Source: Chelatococcus asaccharovorans
GTDB lineage: Bacteria; Pseudomonadota; Alphaproteobacteria; Rhizobiales; Beijerinckiaceae
Direction of reading: 5' to 3'
DNA length: 64,000 nucleotides
NCBI RefSeq assembly: GCF_003201475.1
Contig: NZ_QJJK01000002.1
Coordinates: 558,001-622,000, forward strand
The notes beneath the pieces are model-generated. The model was not told the DNA's origin. It made no database searches and worked only from the letters and a program-made list of their open reading frames with translations. Every line of letters starts with the position of its first letter. Position 1 is the stretch's first letter. A program made the translations under genes and the position numbers. Shown here piece by piece: positions 41,652-49,980 of this stretch.

Positions 41652-43775
41652 ATGACAATCGATGCCTTGCTGAATGCCCGGTCGATTGCGATCGTCGGCG
41701 CCTCTGAACGACCGTCTGCTGGACGCAATATCATCGTTTCGCTGCAGCGCATGGGATTTCCGGGAGCGATCTATCCGATCAATCCCAAGCGCGACGTGAT
41801 CCTTGGATATCAGGCGTTTCCGCGCCTGACGGACGTACCAGGCCATATCGATACGGTGGCCTTCTGCCTCGGGAACGCGCATTTGCCGACGGCCTTTCAG
41901 GACGCTGCCGAGAAAGGTGTCGGCGCGGCGGCGATCTATGCCGGAGGGTTCTCGGAATCGAGCGATCCCGAGGCCCAGAAGCTTGGCGCGTTCATCACGG
42001 GATTGAGCAACGAGGCGGGCATCGCACTCTGCGGCCCCAATTGCATGGGCGCGCTGAGCCCCTCGACTCGCACCTCCACCTACCTGCATGAGGTGCTCGA
42101 CCCAGCCGGGGTGAATGGGAATGTGGGCCTGATTTCCCAGAGCGGGGCGATCTGCATCGCCTTGGCCTCGGATTGCCGCCGCTTCGGTTTCAGCCACATC
42201 GTCTCGTCCGGCAATGAGGCGGTCCTGACGACCTGCGATTTCATGGACTACATGATCGCCGACCCTGAGACGCGCACCATCGCCCTGTTCCTGGAGTCCG
42301 TGCGCGATCCGGACCGCTTCGTTGCGCTCCTCGATCGTGCGGCCGATGCCGGCAAGCCTGTCGTCGCCCTGAAGGTGGGCAAAAGCGCACGCGCCAAGCA
42401 TTCCATCACGACGCATACGGGCGGCCTCGCCGGCGAATCGCGGGTCTTCAGTGCCGTGCTCGCTGCCCATCGCGCGATCGAGGTGGAGACGCTCGGGGCG
42501 ATGACAGAGGTGCTGGCGGCGGTGCAGGGCGGGCGCTACCCCGCGGGCTCGCGGCTTGCGGTCATGACCGGCTCCGGCGGGCAGGCGGAACTCGTGCTCG
42601 ATATCGCCGAGCAAGCGGGCTTCGACCTTCCTGCACTGGCTCCCACCGAGCGCGAAGAGGTCGAATCTGTCGTCGGCCGCATAACGGGCGATGGAAATCC
42701 GCTCGACGCCTGGGGTTCGGGCGACCCCAACACGAATTATCCCCACGCGCTCCGTGTGCTTGGCCGATCCCCGCATTACGACGCGGTCGCGCTTCTCTGC
42801 GACGGCATGGATGGGCACCCGCTCGACGAACCCGCCGAGGATCTCGTCTATGCGCATATGGTTGCCGATGCGGCGCGCGCGAGCGACAAGCCCTTTTTTC
42901 TGTTGTCTACCCGTGCCGGCGTTTTTCGGCGGGACCAGGAGGCGATCATGCGGGCGGCCGGGGCCGGCGGCGTGCTGAGCGGCATCGTCGAAGGACTGGG
43001 GGCTGTCAGGAAGCTGGCGCACTGGGCGCGTCCGCCCTTGCCGGAGCGCCATGTCAGCTTGAAGGCGACAGCAATCGCGACTGACCGCGCCACGATCAAC
43101 GAGCGGGATGCCAAAGTGCTGCTCGCCGAAGCCGGCGTCTCGGTGACCCGGGAATGCCTGGCGCGCTCGTTGGACGAGGCGACGGCGGCCTTCGCCAAAT
43201 TTGGCGGCGCCGTGGTGCTGAAGGTTGCATCCGACGACATTGCTCATAAGTCCGAATACGGTCTCGTCGCGCTGAACATCCGGGACGAGGCGGAGCTTCG
43301 TGCCGCATGGGCCCGTCTCGAAGACCGTTTGAAGGCCGTGCCGGGCCAGCCTGTCGTTCAAGGCATGCTCATGCAGGAAATGGTGCCCGGCGGCGTCGAG
43401 GTGTTTGCGGGCGTGAACCGGGATCCCGAGTTCGGACTGGTCCTCGCCTTCGGCCTGGGCGGGACGCTCGTCGAGGTCCTGCGCGATATCTCCTTGAGGC
43501 CGCTGCCGCTGCGGCAGGGCGATGCCGAGGCCATGATTGCGGAAACATCCGTGGCGGCTCAGGTTCTCAATGGTGTGCGCGGCGCGCCGCCTGCCGATAT
43601 CGAGGCGCTGGCGGCGAATATCTATGCCCTTGCCGATTTTGCATGGGCCAACCGGGACAGCATCGACGAAATTGATGTGAACCCGATCAAGGTGTTGGAG
43701 CGCGGCCGGGGATGCGTGGCGGTCGATGCGCTGATCATTCCGCGCCGTTCCACGTCAACGCAGCCAGCCCATTGA
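41652..43775 (+). CDS. NDP-forming acyl-CoA synthetase (fused alpha-beta)
   Basis: This 707-residue protein fuses a CoA-binding/ligase half (SIAIVGASERPSAGRN at the N-terminus, VGLISQSGAICIAL) and a C-terminal ATP-grasp half (VVLKVASDDIAHKSEYG, then DEIDVNPIKVL). The phosphohistidine is expected in THTGGLAGE. It converts a free acid, CoA and NTP to acyl-CoA. The start ATG 41652 has GGAG just upstream; open frame further upstream overlaps the crotonase. It presumably activates or recycles the operon's acid substrate. Confidence 0.9.
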   Translation: MTIDALLNARSIAIVGASERPSAGRNIIVSLQRMGFPGAIYPINPKRDVILGYQAFPRLTDVPGHIDTVAFCLGNAHLPTAFQDAAEKGVGAAAIYAGGFSESSDPEAQKLGAFITGLSNEAGIALCGPNCMGALSPSTRTSTYLHEVLDPAGVNGNVGLISQSGAICIALASDCRRFGFSHIVSSGNEAVLTTCDFMDYMIADPETRTIALFLESVRDPDRFVALLDRAADAGKPVVALKVGKSARAKHSITTHTGGLAGESRVFSAVLAAHRAIEVETLGAMTEVLAAVQGGRYPAGSRLAVMTGSGGQAELVLDIAEQAGFDLPALAPTEREEVESVVGRITGDGNPLDAWGSGDPNTNYPHALRVLGRSPHYDAVALLCDGMDGHPLDEPAEDLVYAHMVADAARASDKPFFLLSTRAGVFRRDQEAIMRAAGAGGVLSGIVEGLGAVRKLAHWARPPLPERHVSLKATAIATDRATINERDAKVLLAEAGVSVTRECLARSLDEATAAFAKFGGAVVLKVASDDIAHKSEYGLVALNIRDEAELRAAWARLEDRLKAVPGQPVVQGMLMQEMVPGGVEVFAGVNRDPEFGLVLAFGLGGTLVEVLRDISLRPLPLRQGDAEAMIAETSVAAQVLNGVRGAPPADIEALAANIYALADFAWANRDSIDEIDVNPIKVLERGRGCVAVDALIIPRRSTSTQPAH

Positions 43776-43800
43776 TACGCGATCTTCGAAGGAATTCTCC

Positions 43801-44205
43801 ATGAGCGAGCATAAGTCCACGTTTGTCGTTACGCCGGAGATGAGCGCCGAGCAGCATGGCAATCCCGGTTTCCCGGTGCTGGCGACGCCCGCGCTCCTCG
43901 GCTTGTTCGAGAAGGCGGCTATCGCTGCCATGGCGGATCGTCTGGCGGCCGGCGAAGGCTCGGTCGGGACTGGCGCATCGCTGCAGCATCTGGCAGCAAC
44001 GCCGCTCGGCGAGCGCGTGACGATCATCGCGCGGATCACCGGAGTCGAGGGCAAGCGGGTGAGTTTCGCGCTCGATGCCCATGATGAGCATGAAAAGATC
44101 GGGACATGCAGTCACGACAGATTCATCGTAGATATTGCTCGCTTTGGTGACCGTCTCGCCAAGAAGACTGCAAATAAAGCCTCAGATTCGCCCGCACAGT
44201 CATGA
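43801..44205 (+). CDS. FlK-like hot-dog thioesterase
   Basis: This 134-residue hot-dog protein carries the catalytic triad of fluoroacetyl-CoA thioesterase FlK at identical spacing: T29, E37 and H63, compared with T42, E50 and H76 in FlK. Surrounding motifs LATPALLGLFEKAA and LQHLAATPLGERV also match. It hydrolyses small acyl-CoA thioesters, which could remove toxic or dead-end acyl-CoAs made by the neighbouring synthetase. Fluoroacetate specificity cannot be concluded. Confidence 0.85.
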   Translation: MSEHKSTFVVTPEMSAEQHGNPGFPVLATPALLGLFEKAAIAAMADRLAAGEGSVGTGASLQHLAATPLGERVTIIARITGVEGKRVSFALDAHDEHEKIGTCSHDRFIVDIARFGDRLAKKTANKASDSPAQS

Positions 44206-45206
44206 AGGCGGCGCTGCTGACCAGCATCGCGCGCGATAGCATCGCGGCTTCTCTCGCGCCCTTCGGCGACGTGCGGCTGGTTGCCGACGTGCAGGATCTT
44301 CACCAGGCGATCGACGGCGCGGACGCTCTGGTGATGAGCAATCCGGGTCTTTATACGGCGGAATTTGCCGATGAGCTGTGCCGTCATGGCGGCGCGCTCA
44401 AGTGGATCCAGTTCCTCTCCGCCGGTTACGACGGGGCTCGGCTTCACGGCATCCCGGCGGGAACCGTGCTCACTAATGCGGGCGAGTGCTGGTCGCCGAC
44501 CGTTGCCGAACACGCCGTGATGCTGCTCTTGGCCCTAGTGCGGCGGCTGACGGATTGCCACCAGGCCCAGGATGAACGGCGCTGGGATGCGGGTATACGT
44601 CCGCGCCTCAGCTCGTTGGAAGGCAAGACCGTCACCGTCCTTGGCTTTGGCAGCATCGGGCGGGACATCGCGACACGTCTGCGCCCGTTCGGCGCGCATG
44701 TCGTTGGCGTCACCCGCAGCGGCAAGCCGGCGGAGGCCGGCCCGGCGCCTGATCGCATGGCCGCGGTTGGCGAGTTGGACCGGCTTCTGCCTGAAAGTGA
44801 CGCGCTGATCGTGACGCTGCCGCTTTCCCAAGAGACGCGGCATATCATCGACGCGGATAGGCTTGCCCGTCTGCCCGCCCATGCCGTGCTGGTCAACGTC
44901 TCGCGCGGCGGAACGGTGGATGGGGTGGCGCTCGCGGAGGCTCTCAAGGCAGGTCGATTGGGGGGCGCCGCCCTCGATGTCACGGAGCCGGAGCCACTGC
45001 CCGCGACCGATCCGCTCTGGACGACACCCAACACCATCATCACCCCGCATATCGCGGGCTTTGGCAGCGGCGCCCTCGATGGGCGTCTGGCCGCGCTTGT
45101 CGCCGAAAACGCCAGCCGCTTCGCCGCCGGGCGCGCGCTTCTCCATCGCGTCGATGTGCCGGTCCGGCCGGCCACGGCTGGCGGCCAGCACCGCGATCCG
45201 GCTTGA
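44202..45206 (+). CDS. D-isomer-specific 2-hydroxyacid dehydrogenase
   Basis: This 334-residue NAD(P)-dependent dehydrogenase has the nucleotide-binding GFGSIGRDIATRL and the catalytic Arg in NVSRGGTVDG, Glu in DVTEPEPLP and His in TPHIAGFGSG. It interconverts a 2-keto acid and a D-2-hydroxyacid. The start overlaps the thioesterase stop by four bases. It ends the first acyl-CoA operon. Confidence 0.9.
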   Translation: MKAALLTSIARDSIAASLAPFGDVRLVADVQDLHQAIDGADALVMSNPGLYTAEFADELCRHGGALKWIQFLSAGYDGARLHGIPAGTVLTNAGECWSPTVAEHAVMLLLALVRRLTDCHQAQDERRWDAGIRPRLSSLEGKTVTVLGFGSIGRDIATRLRPFGAHVVGVTRSGKPAEAGPAPDRMAAVGELDRLLPESDALIVTLPLSQETRHIIDADRLARLPAHAVLVNVSRGGTVDGVALAEALKAGRLGGAALDVTEPEPLPATDPLWTTPNTIITPHIAGFGSGALDGRLAALVAENASRFAAGRALLHRVDVPVRPATAGGQHRDPA

Positions 45207-45581
45207 CGGGATAGTCGGTACCGCCCAGGCCGGCGTCGCGTCGGGCTGCCGGCCCCTGGTGAGGCGATCGCAGCCACTCCCTCCAAGACAACGCTGTTCG
45301 ACGCGAACCGGCGCAGGCTACCGTGAGCCTGACCGCGTCGCGCACCGGCTGGACCATGCTGATTTGATAGGGAAAATCCGCCGCCGTCCCGGGCTTGGGC
45401 TTTGCGGCCCGCCTCTGGAATGACGAGGGTGGATGTCACGTCGCTGAAAAGGTCCGGATTCGCGACGCGTCCCGATGGGAAAACGCAAGCGGTTGCCTCA
45501 GAAGGCGCGTAAAGGCTAAAGAAACGTGAGGCACTCTCGAGCCTATCACGTCATGCGGGGTGAAGATTCGGTGGTACGGCG
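45207..45581. other. Intergenic region with a dispersed-repeat copy
   Basis: This 375-base gap before the TetR gene has no recognised gene. From about 45352 to 45425 it contains ACCATGCTGATTT followed by a GC-rich palindromic stretch ending CTGGAATGACGAGGG, which resembles the repeat after the GGT gene at 14290-14361. The remainder probably contains the TetR promoter. Confidence 0.45.
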
Positions 45582-46334
45582 GTGGTGGCTGAGGGATATG
45601 CAGTGATTGACGAGCAGGTGGAGCTGACGCGCATCGGCGACTTCTCGATGAATGGTCTCTGCTCGGCCATCCTCGAACAGCATCAGAGCACAATCCGCAC
45701 GCGCAAGCCGCATGTCGCGGTGGCGAAACTCGCCAAGATCGTCGACACCATTCTCAAACTTTCGAACAAGCAAGGTTTCCACGCCACATCGTTGCGCGAG
45801 ATCTCCATCGTCTCGGGCGTCAGTATGGGGGGATTATATTCCTATTTTGACAGCAAGGATACGCTGTTGATGATGATCCTGGGGCAGGTGTCGACCTCGG
45901 TCACGGCCGTGCTCGAAAGCGCCCCGGCCTCGGTCGCGGGCGATCCGGCCGCCCATCTGCGCTGGCTCATCAAGGCTCATGTGACTTTGACCGAAACCAT
46001 GCTGCCATGGTTTGTCTTCTCGTTCATGGAGGCCAAGTCCTTTCCGCCGGTCGGGCGAAAAATGGCTGTCAAAAGTGAGGAATGGACCGAACGGGTTTTT
46101 TCCGATGTTCTGAGCCGGGGCGTCGATGCGGGTGTGTTCGCGATCGACCGACCGGAATTCACCGCCTCGCTGATCAAGCCAATGTTGCAAGACTGGTATG
46201 TGAAGCGGTCGAAATGGCGGCGACGGAGCATTTCTGCGCCGGAATACTCTGAAATGGTCTGCGCGTTCATCGAGGCGGCCATTGGCGTGAGACCTGGCAG
46301 CCGCGCGGAGGAGACCCCGCGGCCGCAGGCTTAG
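45582..46334 (+). CDS. TetR-family transcriptional regulator
   Basis: This regulator of up to 250 residues has a helix-turn-helix TSLREISIVSGVSMGGLYSY (about residues 69-88) followed by FDSKDTLLMMIL, and a larger ligand-binding C-terminal domain. The GTG at 45582 gives the longest form; ATG 45648 (MNGLCSAIL) is a reasonable alternative. It lies between two acyl-CoA gene groups. Similar half-site sequences at 46644 and 49890 suggest it controls the downstream acyl-CoA dehydrogenase/kinase/SDR genes. Confidence 0.87.
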   Translation: MVAEGYAVIDEQVELTRIGDFSMNGLCSAILEQHQSTIRTRKPHVAVAKLAKIVDTILKLSNKQGFHATSLREISIVSGVSMGGLYSYFDSKDTLLMMILGQVSTSVTAVLESAPASVAGDPAAHLRWLIKAHVTLTETMLPWFVFSFMEAKSFPPVGRKMAVKSEEWTERVFSDVLSRGVDAGVFAIDRPEFTASLIKPMLQDWYVKRSKWRRRSISAPEYSEMVCAFIEAAIGVRPGSRAEETPRPQA

Positions 46335-46383
46335 GTCAGGTTCTGTAAACCCCGGCTCACCGGCGGTACTTTAGGTCTTCGTT

Positions 46384-46430
46384 TCTGCGCATGGTCTTCA
46401 CGTGAACCGGTTGCCGCTTCGCGCGCACAA
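46384..46430. repeat. Dispersed rhizobial-type intergenic repeat, copy 1
   Basis: The stretch with GTGAACCGG, TTGCCGCTTCGCGCG closely resembles copy 2 at 47431-47484. Such CGAACCGGTNTCCGCTTCGC-type elements are common between genes of Hyphomicrobiales. Confidence 0.5.
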
Positions 46431-46460
46431 GCCGCCCGTGCCGCCCGTGCCGCCCGTGCC
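46431..46460. repeat. Nine-base tandem repeat
   Basis: GCCGCCCGT occurs three times in tandem, followed by a partial GCC. It is non-coding here and adjoins the dispersed repeat. Confidence 0.6.
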
Positions 46461-46643
46461 GATCCGCTGTTCGCGGCTGGCCCTGCCAGAAAATTAGCAA
46501 GCCGAATCACCAGCTTGAAGGATGGCATAGAATTCCCTTCACACTGCATCTGCGCTGAGTTGGGCCCCTTGCCGACGCTGTCCGATCCCTTTCTCCAGAC
46601 GCTTGCGCGGGAAGGCGCTTGCAAAGTTTCGCGCTTCAGATAT

Positions 46644-46661
46644 AAAGCGAGCACTCGCTCG
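46644..46661 (+). promoter_or_regulatory. Candidate TetR operator upstream of the SDR gene
   Basis: AAAGCGAGCACTCGCTCG is a near-palindrome 16 bases ahead of the SDR start. A similar AAAGCGAGCG-type palindrome occurs at 49890-49912 before the second SDR group. The shared half-site suggests one regulator, probably the TetR protein at 45582-46334. Confidence 0.55.
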
Positions 46662-46676
46662 AAAAATGGCAAGAAC

Positions 46677-47423
46677 ATGAAACTGAGGGGAATGAGTGCG
46701 CTGGTGACCGGCGCGTCGTCGGGTCTGGGGCGGCATTTCGCGCTGCTCCTGGCCGCCTGCGGGGCAGAGGTCATCGTGGCGGCACGGCGCCGGGAGGCAC
46801 TGGATGGCTTGTGCGCGGAAATTGCGGCCGCGGGTGGCTCCGCCTCGGCCCTGCCGCTCGACGTGACGGATGCTGAAGCGGTCGAACTGGCGATCGCCGG
46901 GCTGCCGCAACCGCCTGAGATCCTGGTCAATGCCGCGGGGATCAGCCCTGCCAAGCCGGCGCTGGCGCTCTCCTGCGCGGATTGGGACAGCACGCAGAAC
47001 ACCAACTTGCGCGGCGCCTTTCTTGTCTCGCGCGCCGTTGCAGAACGGCTCGTTGCTGCGGGGCGGGGCGGCGCAATCGTCAATGTCGCCTCGATCCTCG
47101 GCCACCGTGTCGCGGGGAACCTCGCCGCCTATGCCGCGAGCAAGGCCGGACTTGTGCGCCTGACCGAGGTGCTGGCGGTGGAGTGGGCCCGTCATGGAAT
47201 CCGCGTCAATGCTCTATGCCCCGGCTATATCGAAACAGATCTCAATCGCGACTTCTTCCGGAGCGAGGCCGGTCAAGCGCTGATCAAGCGCATCCCGCAG
47301 AGGCGATTGGGGCGCCCGGAGGAATTGGACGGTGCGCTGCTGCTGCTGGTGTCGGCCGCCGGCAGCTTCATGACCGGGACATCTCTAGTCGTCGATGGGG
47401 GACATCTCGTCTCGCCGCTCTAA
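46677..47423 (+). CDS. Short-chain dehydrogenase/reductase
   Basis: This 248-residue SDR has the NAD(P) motif TGASSGLG (about residues 10-17), NAAG, the catalytic Ser in NVASILG and the YAASK Tyr-Lys pair. The C-terminal VDGGHLVSPL is typical. It should oxidise or reduce a hydroxyacyl or keto intermediate. The start ATG 46677 directly follows the candidate TetR operator. It is followed by a repeat and an acyl-CoA dehydrogenase gene. Confidence 0.9.
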   Translation: MKLRGMSALVTGASSGLGRHFALLLAACGAEVIVAARRREALDGLCAEIAAAGGSASALPLDVTDAEAVELAIAGLPQPPEILVNAAGISPAKPALALSCADWDSTQNTNLRGAFLVSRAVAERLVAAGRGGAIVNVASILGHRVAGNLAAYAASKAGLVRLTEVLAVEWARHGIRVNALCPGYIETDLNRDFFRSEAGQALIKRIPQRRLGRPEELDGALLLLVSAAGSFMTGTSLVVDGGHLVSPL

Positions 47424-47430
47424 GTTATTG

Positions 47431-47484
47431 TTTTCACGCATTTTCGCCACGCGAACCGGTGTCCGCTTCGCGCGAAGATGCTCT
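47431..47484. repeat. Dispersed rhizobial-type intergenic repeat, copy 2
   Basis: TTTTCACGCATTTTCGCCAC is followed by GCGAACCGGTGTCCGCTTCG and CGCGAAGATGCTCT. This is the fuller version of the element at 46384-46430 and separates the SDR and acyl-CoA dehydrogenase genes. Confidence 0.55.
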
Positions 47485-47509
47485 CGGACCGCATTCTCAG
47501 GGAAGCGCA

Positions 47510-48718
47510 ATGGACTACAGGATTTCCCGGCAGATCGACCGCTACCGCGCCCGCATCTCTCGTTTTGTGGAGACGCATCTGCTGCCGCTGGAAGGCAACC
47601 CGGCAAACTACGACACGCACGAAAACATCCGGTTCGACCTTGCCGAAGAACTGCGGGCGAAGGCACGCGCCGAGGGATTATGGTGCCTGCAACTGCGGTC
47701 CGAGAACGGCGGCCAGGGCCTCGGGCGGGTTGGTATGGCAGTGTGTTACGAGGCCATGAACCGCTCGATCTTCGGGCCGGTGGTCTTCAACGCGGCCGCT
47801 CCGGATGATGGCAATATGATGCTGCTGGAGGCCGTCGGCACGCCGGAACAGCGCACCCGCTGGCTGGAGCCGATCGCGTCCGGCCGGGTACGCTCATCCT
47901 TCGCGATGACCGAGCCGATGCCGGGGGGAGGTTCCGACCCCTCGATGATCCGGACGACGGCGCAACGCCGGGGCAACACCTATGTGATCACAGGCCGCAA
48001 GTGGTTCATCACAGGGGCCGATGGGGCGCAGCATTTCATCGTGGTGGCACGGACGTCGGACGATCCGCGGCGCGGACTCACGGCTTTCCTGTTTGATCGC
48101 AACGATCCCGGCTGGCGCGTGGAGCGGCGCATTCCGATCATGGGCCCCGAGGAACACGGCGGCCACTGCGAGCTTGTGTTCGAGGGCCTGGAAGTCCCGG
48201 CCGAAAACATGTTGCTCAGCGAGGGCGACGGGCTGAAAGTCACCCAGATCCGGCTGGGAACAGCGCGGCTGACCCATTGCATGCGCTGGCTGGGGCTTGC
48301 CAAGCGCTGTCTGGAAATCGCGGGCAGCTATGCCGCCGAACGATCGGCTTTTGGCGCGCGGCTCGCGGACCGCGAGTCGATCCAGATGCTGCTCGGCCGC
48401 TTGGCAATGGACATCGAGATCGGTCGGCTCCTGGTGATGAAAGCCGCCTGGGCGCTGGACCAGGGCTCTTTCGCGCGCAAGGAGACCTCAATGGCCAAAA
48501 TTCATGTCGCCAATCTACTGCACAACGCGGCCGATGGGGCGATTCAGGTGAATGGCGCGCGGGGCTATTCCAAGGATACCGTGGCCGAATGGATCTATCG
48601 CTACGCCCGTCAGGCACGGCTGGTTGACGGCGCGGACGAGGTTCACATGATGGTGCTGAACAAGCTCTTGAATGCCGAGGGGCCCGACTTCTGGTCGTGG
48701 CCGGTCGCGGAATCATAA
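47510..48718 (+). CDS. Acyl-CoA dehydrogenase, ACAD10/11-like
   Basis: This 402-residue flavoprotein has the FAD/substrate segments SFAMTEP and KWFITGADGAQHFIVVART and the terminal RQARLVDGADEVHMM. The GADEVH ending is characteristic of the ACAD10/11-like branch rather than of short/medium-chain enzymes with YEGT. It introduces a double bond or handles a phosphorylated acyl-CoA. The next gene encodes an APH-like kinase; in ACAD10/11 proteins these two domains are fused, which supports a joint role. The start ATG 47510 follows CAGGGAAG. Confidence 0.88.
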   Translation: MDYRISRQIDRYRARISRFVETHLLPLEGNPANYDTHENIRFDLAEELRAKARAEGLWCLQLRSENGGQGLGRVGMAVCYEAMNRSIFGPVVFNAAAPDDGNMMLLEAVGTPEQRTRWLEPIASGRVRSSFAMTEPMPGGGSDPSMIRTTAQRRGNTYVITGRKWFITGADGAQHFIVVARTSDDPRRGLTAFLFDRNDPGWRVERRIPIMGPEEHGGHCELVFEGLEVPAENMLLSEGDGLKVTQIRLGTARLTHCMRWLGLAKRCLEIAGSYAAERSAFGARLADRESIQMLLGRLAMDIEIGRLLVMKAAWALDQGSFARKETSMAKIHVANLLHNAADGAIQVNGARGYSKDTVAEWIYRYARQARLVDGADEVHMMVLNKLLNAEGPDFWSWPVAES

Positions 48719-48725
48719 ACATCCG

Positions 48726-48798
48726 AGTGGTTCTCTGCTTCCAACATTTGCTGTCGGGGCCGATACACATGGGATGCAAATGTTGGAAGCGAACCACT
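48726..48798. repeat. Long inverted repeat between the dehydrogenase and kinase genes
   Basis: AGTGGTTC, then three extra bases, then GCTTCCAACATTTGC (48726-48751) is matched by the inverted GCAAATGTTGGAAGCGAACC and ACT (48776-48798). The arms are about 23 bases with a 24-base loop region. It could be a strong hairpin, a MITE-like element or an attenuator within the operon. Confidence 0.6.
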
Positions 48799-48847
48799 AG
48801 CCTGCCGCTCCTAGCCGCGAACGGCACCGCAATGCGGGTGACAGACA

Positions 48848-49870
48848 ATGGCTGATCAGACTGTGGCGAGCAGCTTCGCCCTGGACAGGCTGCGTGACCA
48901 TCTCGACGCGGAATTCGGCGTGGCGCCGCTGCATCTGGAAAGGGTTGGCGGCGGCCAGTCCAATCCGACCTATTTCGTCGATCACGGCAACCGGCGCATG
49001 GTGCTGCGCAAGAAGCCGGAAGGCGTGCTCCTGCCCGGCGCCCATGCCATCGATCGGGAGTTCAGGGTGCTGCAGGCGCTGCGGCTGACGTCGGTGCCCG
49101 TCCCCGAGACGATCCTGTTCTGCGCGGACGATACGGTCATCGGGACGCCCTTCTACCTGATGGAGCGGATCGAGGGGCGCGCGTTCCACGACTGCGCCCT
49201 GGCGGCGGCTGCGCCGGCGGAGCGGCGGCCGATGTATTTTGCCGCAGCCGAGGCGCTGGCGGCGCTGCATGCCGTGCGCCCGGACGCCGTGAACCTGGGC
49301 GATTTCGGCAAGGCCGGTGATTATTTCCGGCGGCAGTTGGCCCGTTGGTCCCGGCAATATGCCGAGTCGCCCAGCACGCGGATTGCCGAGCTCGATGCGC
49401 TCATCCTGTGGTTGGAAGAGGCGATGCCGCCCGATGATGGCGCGCTGTCGATCGCTCATGGCGACTATCGCCTCGGCAACCTGCTGTTCCATCCCGTCGA
49501 ACCGCGGGTGGTGGCCATTCTCGACTGGGAACTGTCGACGCTGGGCCATCCGATGGCCGATCTCGGGTTTGCCTGCATGCCCTGGCATACGGCGCCGGAC
49601 GAATACGGCGGCATTCTGGGACGTGACCGGCCCGAGCTTGGCCTGCCCGAACAGGAGGAATTCGTCGAACGCTATCGCGCCGTCGCCGGGGCAGGCCCCG
49701 CGTTGGCTCCTTTCCACGTTGCCTTCGCGCTGTTCCGTTTCGCAGTCATATTCATCGGGATTGCCGACCGGGCGCGCGCCGGCAACGCCGCGTCAGAGGA
49801 TGCGGCGCGGGTGGGGCCGCTCTCGCGCCAGTTCGCGCGCCGCGGGCTCGCCGCCGCTGGGGTGGCCTGA
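48848..49870 (+). CDS. APH-family kinase, ACAD10/11 N-domain-like
   Basis: This 340-residue aminoglycoside-phosphotransferase-fold kinase has the catalytic loop [14 protein letters not shown] and the metal-binding [12 protein letters not shown]. The N-terminal [11 protein letters not shown] forms the nucleotide loop. Rather than antibiotic resistance, this branch is related to the kinase half of ACAD10/11 and to LvaA, which phosphorylate 4-hydroxyacyl-CoAs. It directly follows the acyl-CoA dehydrogenase gene. I infer 4-hydroxyacid breakdown by phosphorylation; antibiotic modification is unlikely. Confidence 0.83.
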   Translation: MADQTVASSFALDRLRDHLDAEFGVAPLHLERVGGGQSNPTYFVDHGNRRMVLRKKPEGVLLPGAHAIDREFRVLQALRLTSVPVPETILFCADDTVIGTPFYLMERIEGRAFHDCALAAAAPAERRPMYFAAAEALAALHAVRPDAVNLGDFGKAGDYFRRQLARWSRQYAESPSTRIAELDALILWLEEAMPPDDGALSIAHGDYRLGNLLFHPVEPRVVAILDWELSTLGHPMADLGFACMPWHTAPDEYGGILGRDRPELGLPEQEEFVERYRAVAGAGPALAPFHVAFALFRFAVIFIGIADRARAGNAASEDAARVGPLSRQFARRGLAAAGVA

Positions 49871-49889
49871 CGCGCGCCAGCTCAATAAT

Positions 49890-49912
49890 AAAGCGAGCGT
49901 TCGTTCGCTTTT
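49890..49912 (+). promoter_or_regulatory. Candidate TetR operator upstream of the SDR pair
   Basis: AAAGCGAGCGTTCGTTCGCT followed by TTT is a near-perfect palindrome (AAAGCGA with TCGCTTT). It resembles the site at 46644-46661 and lies about 70 bases ahead of the SDR gene at 49981. Confidence 0.6.
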
Positions 49913-49980
49913 ATGATTGACCTCTGCAGTTTGCCGGTGAAGAATGCCGGTCAACATAATAAGGAAAGGGAGGGCATGAC

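Noticed and set aside
48848-49870. Aminoglycoside resistance gene
   Set aside because: The fold is APH-like, but the operon position next to an ACAD10/11-like dehydrogenase and SDR genes points to acyl-CoA metabolism.
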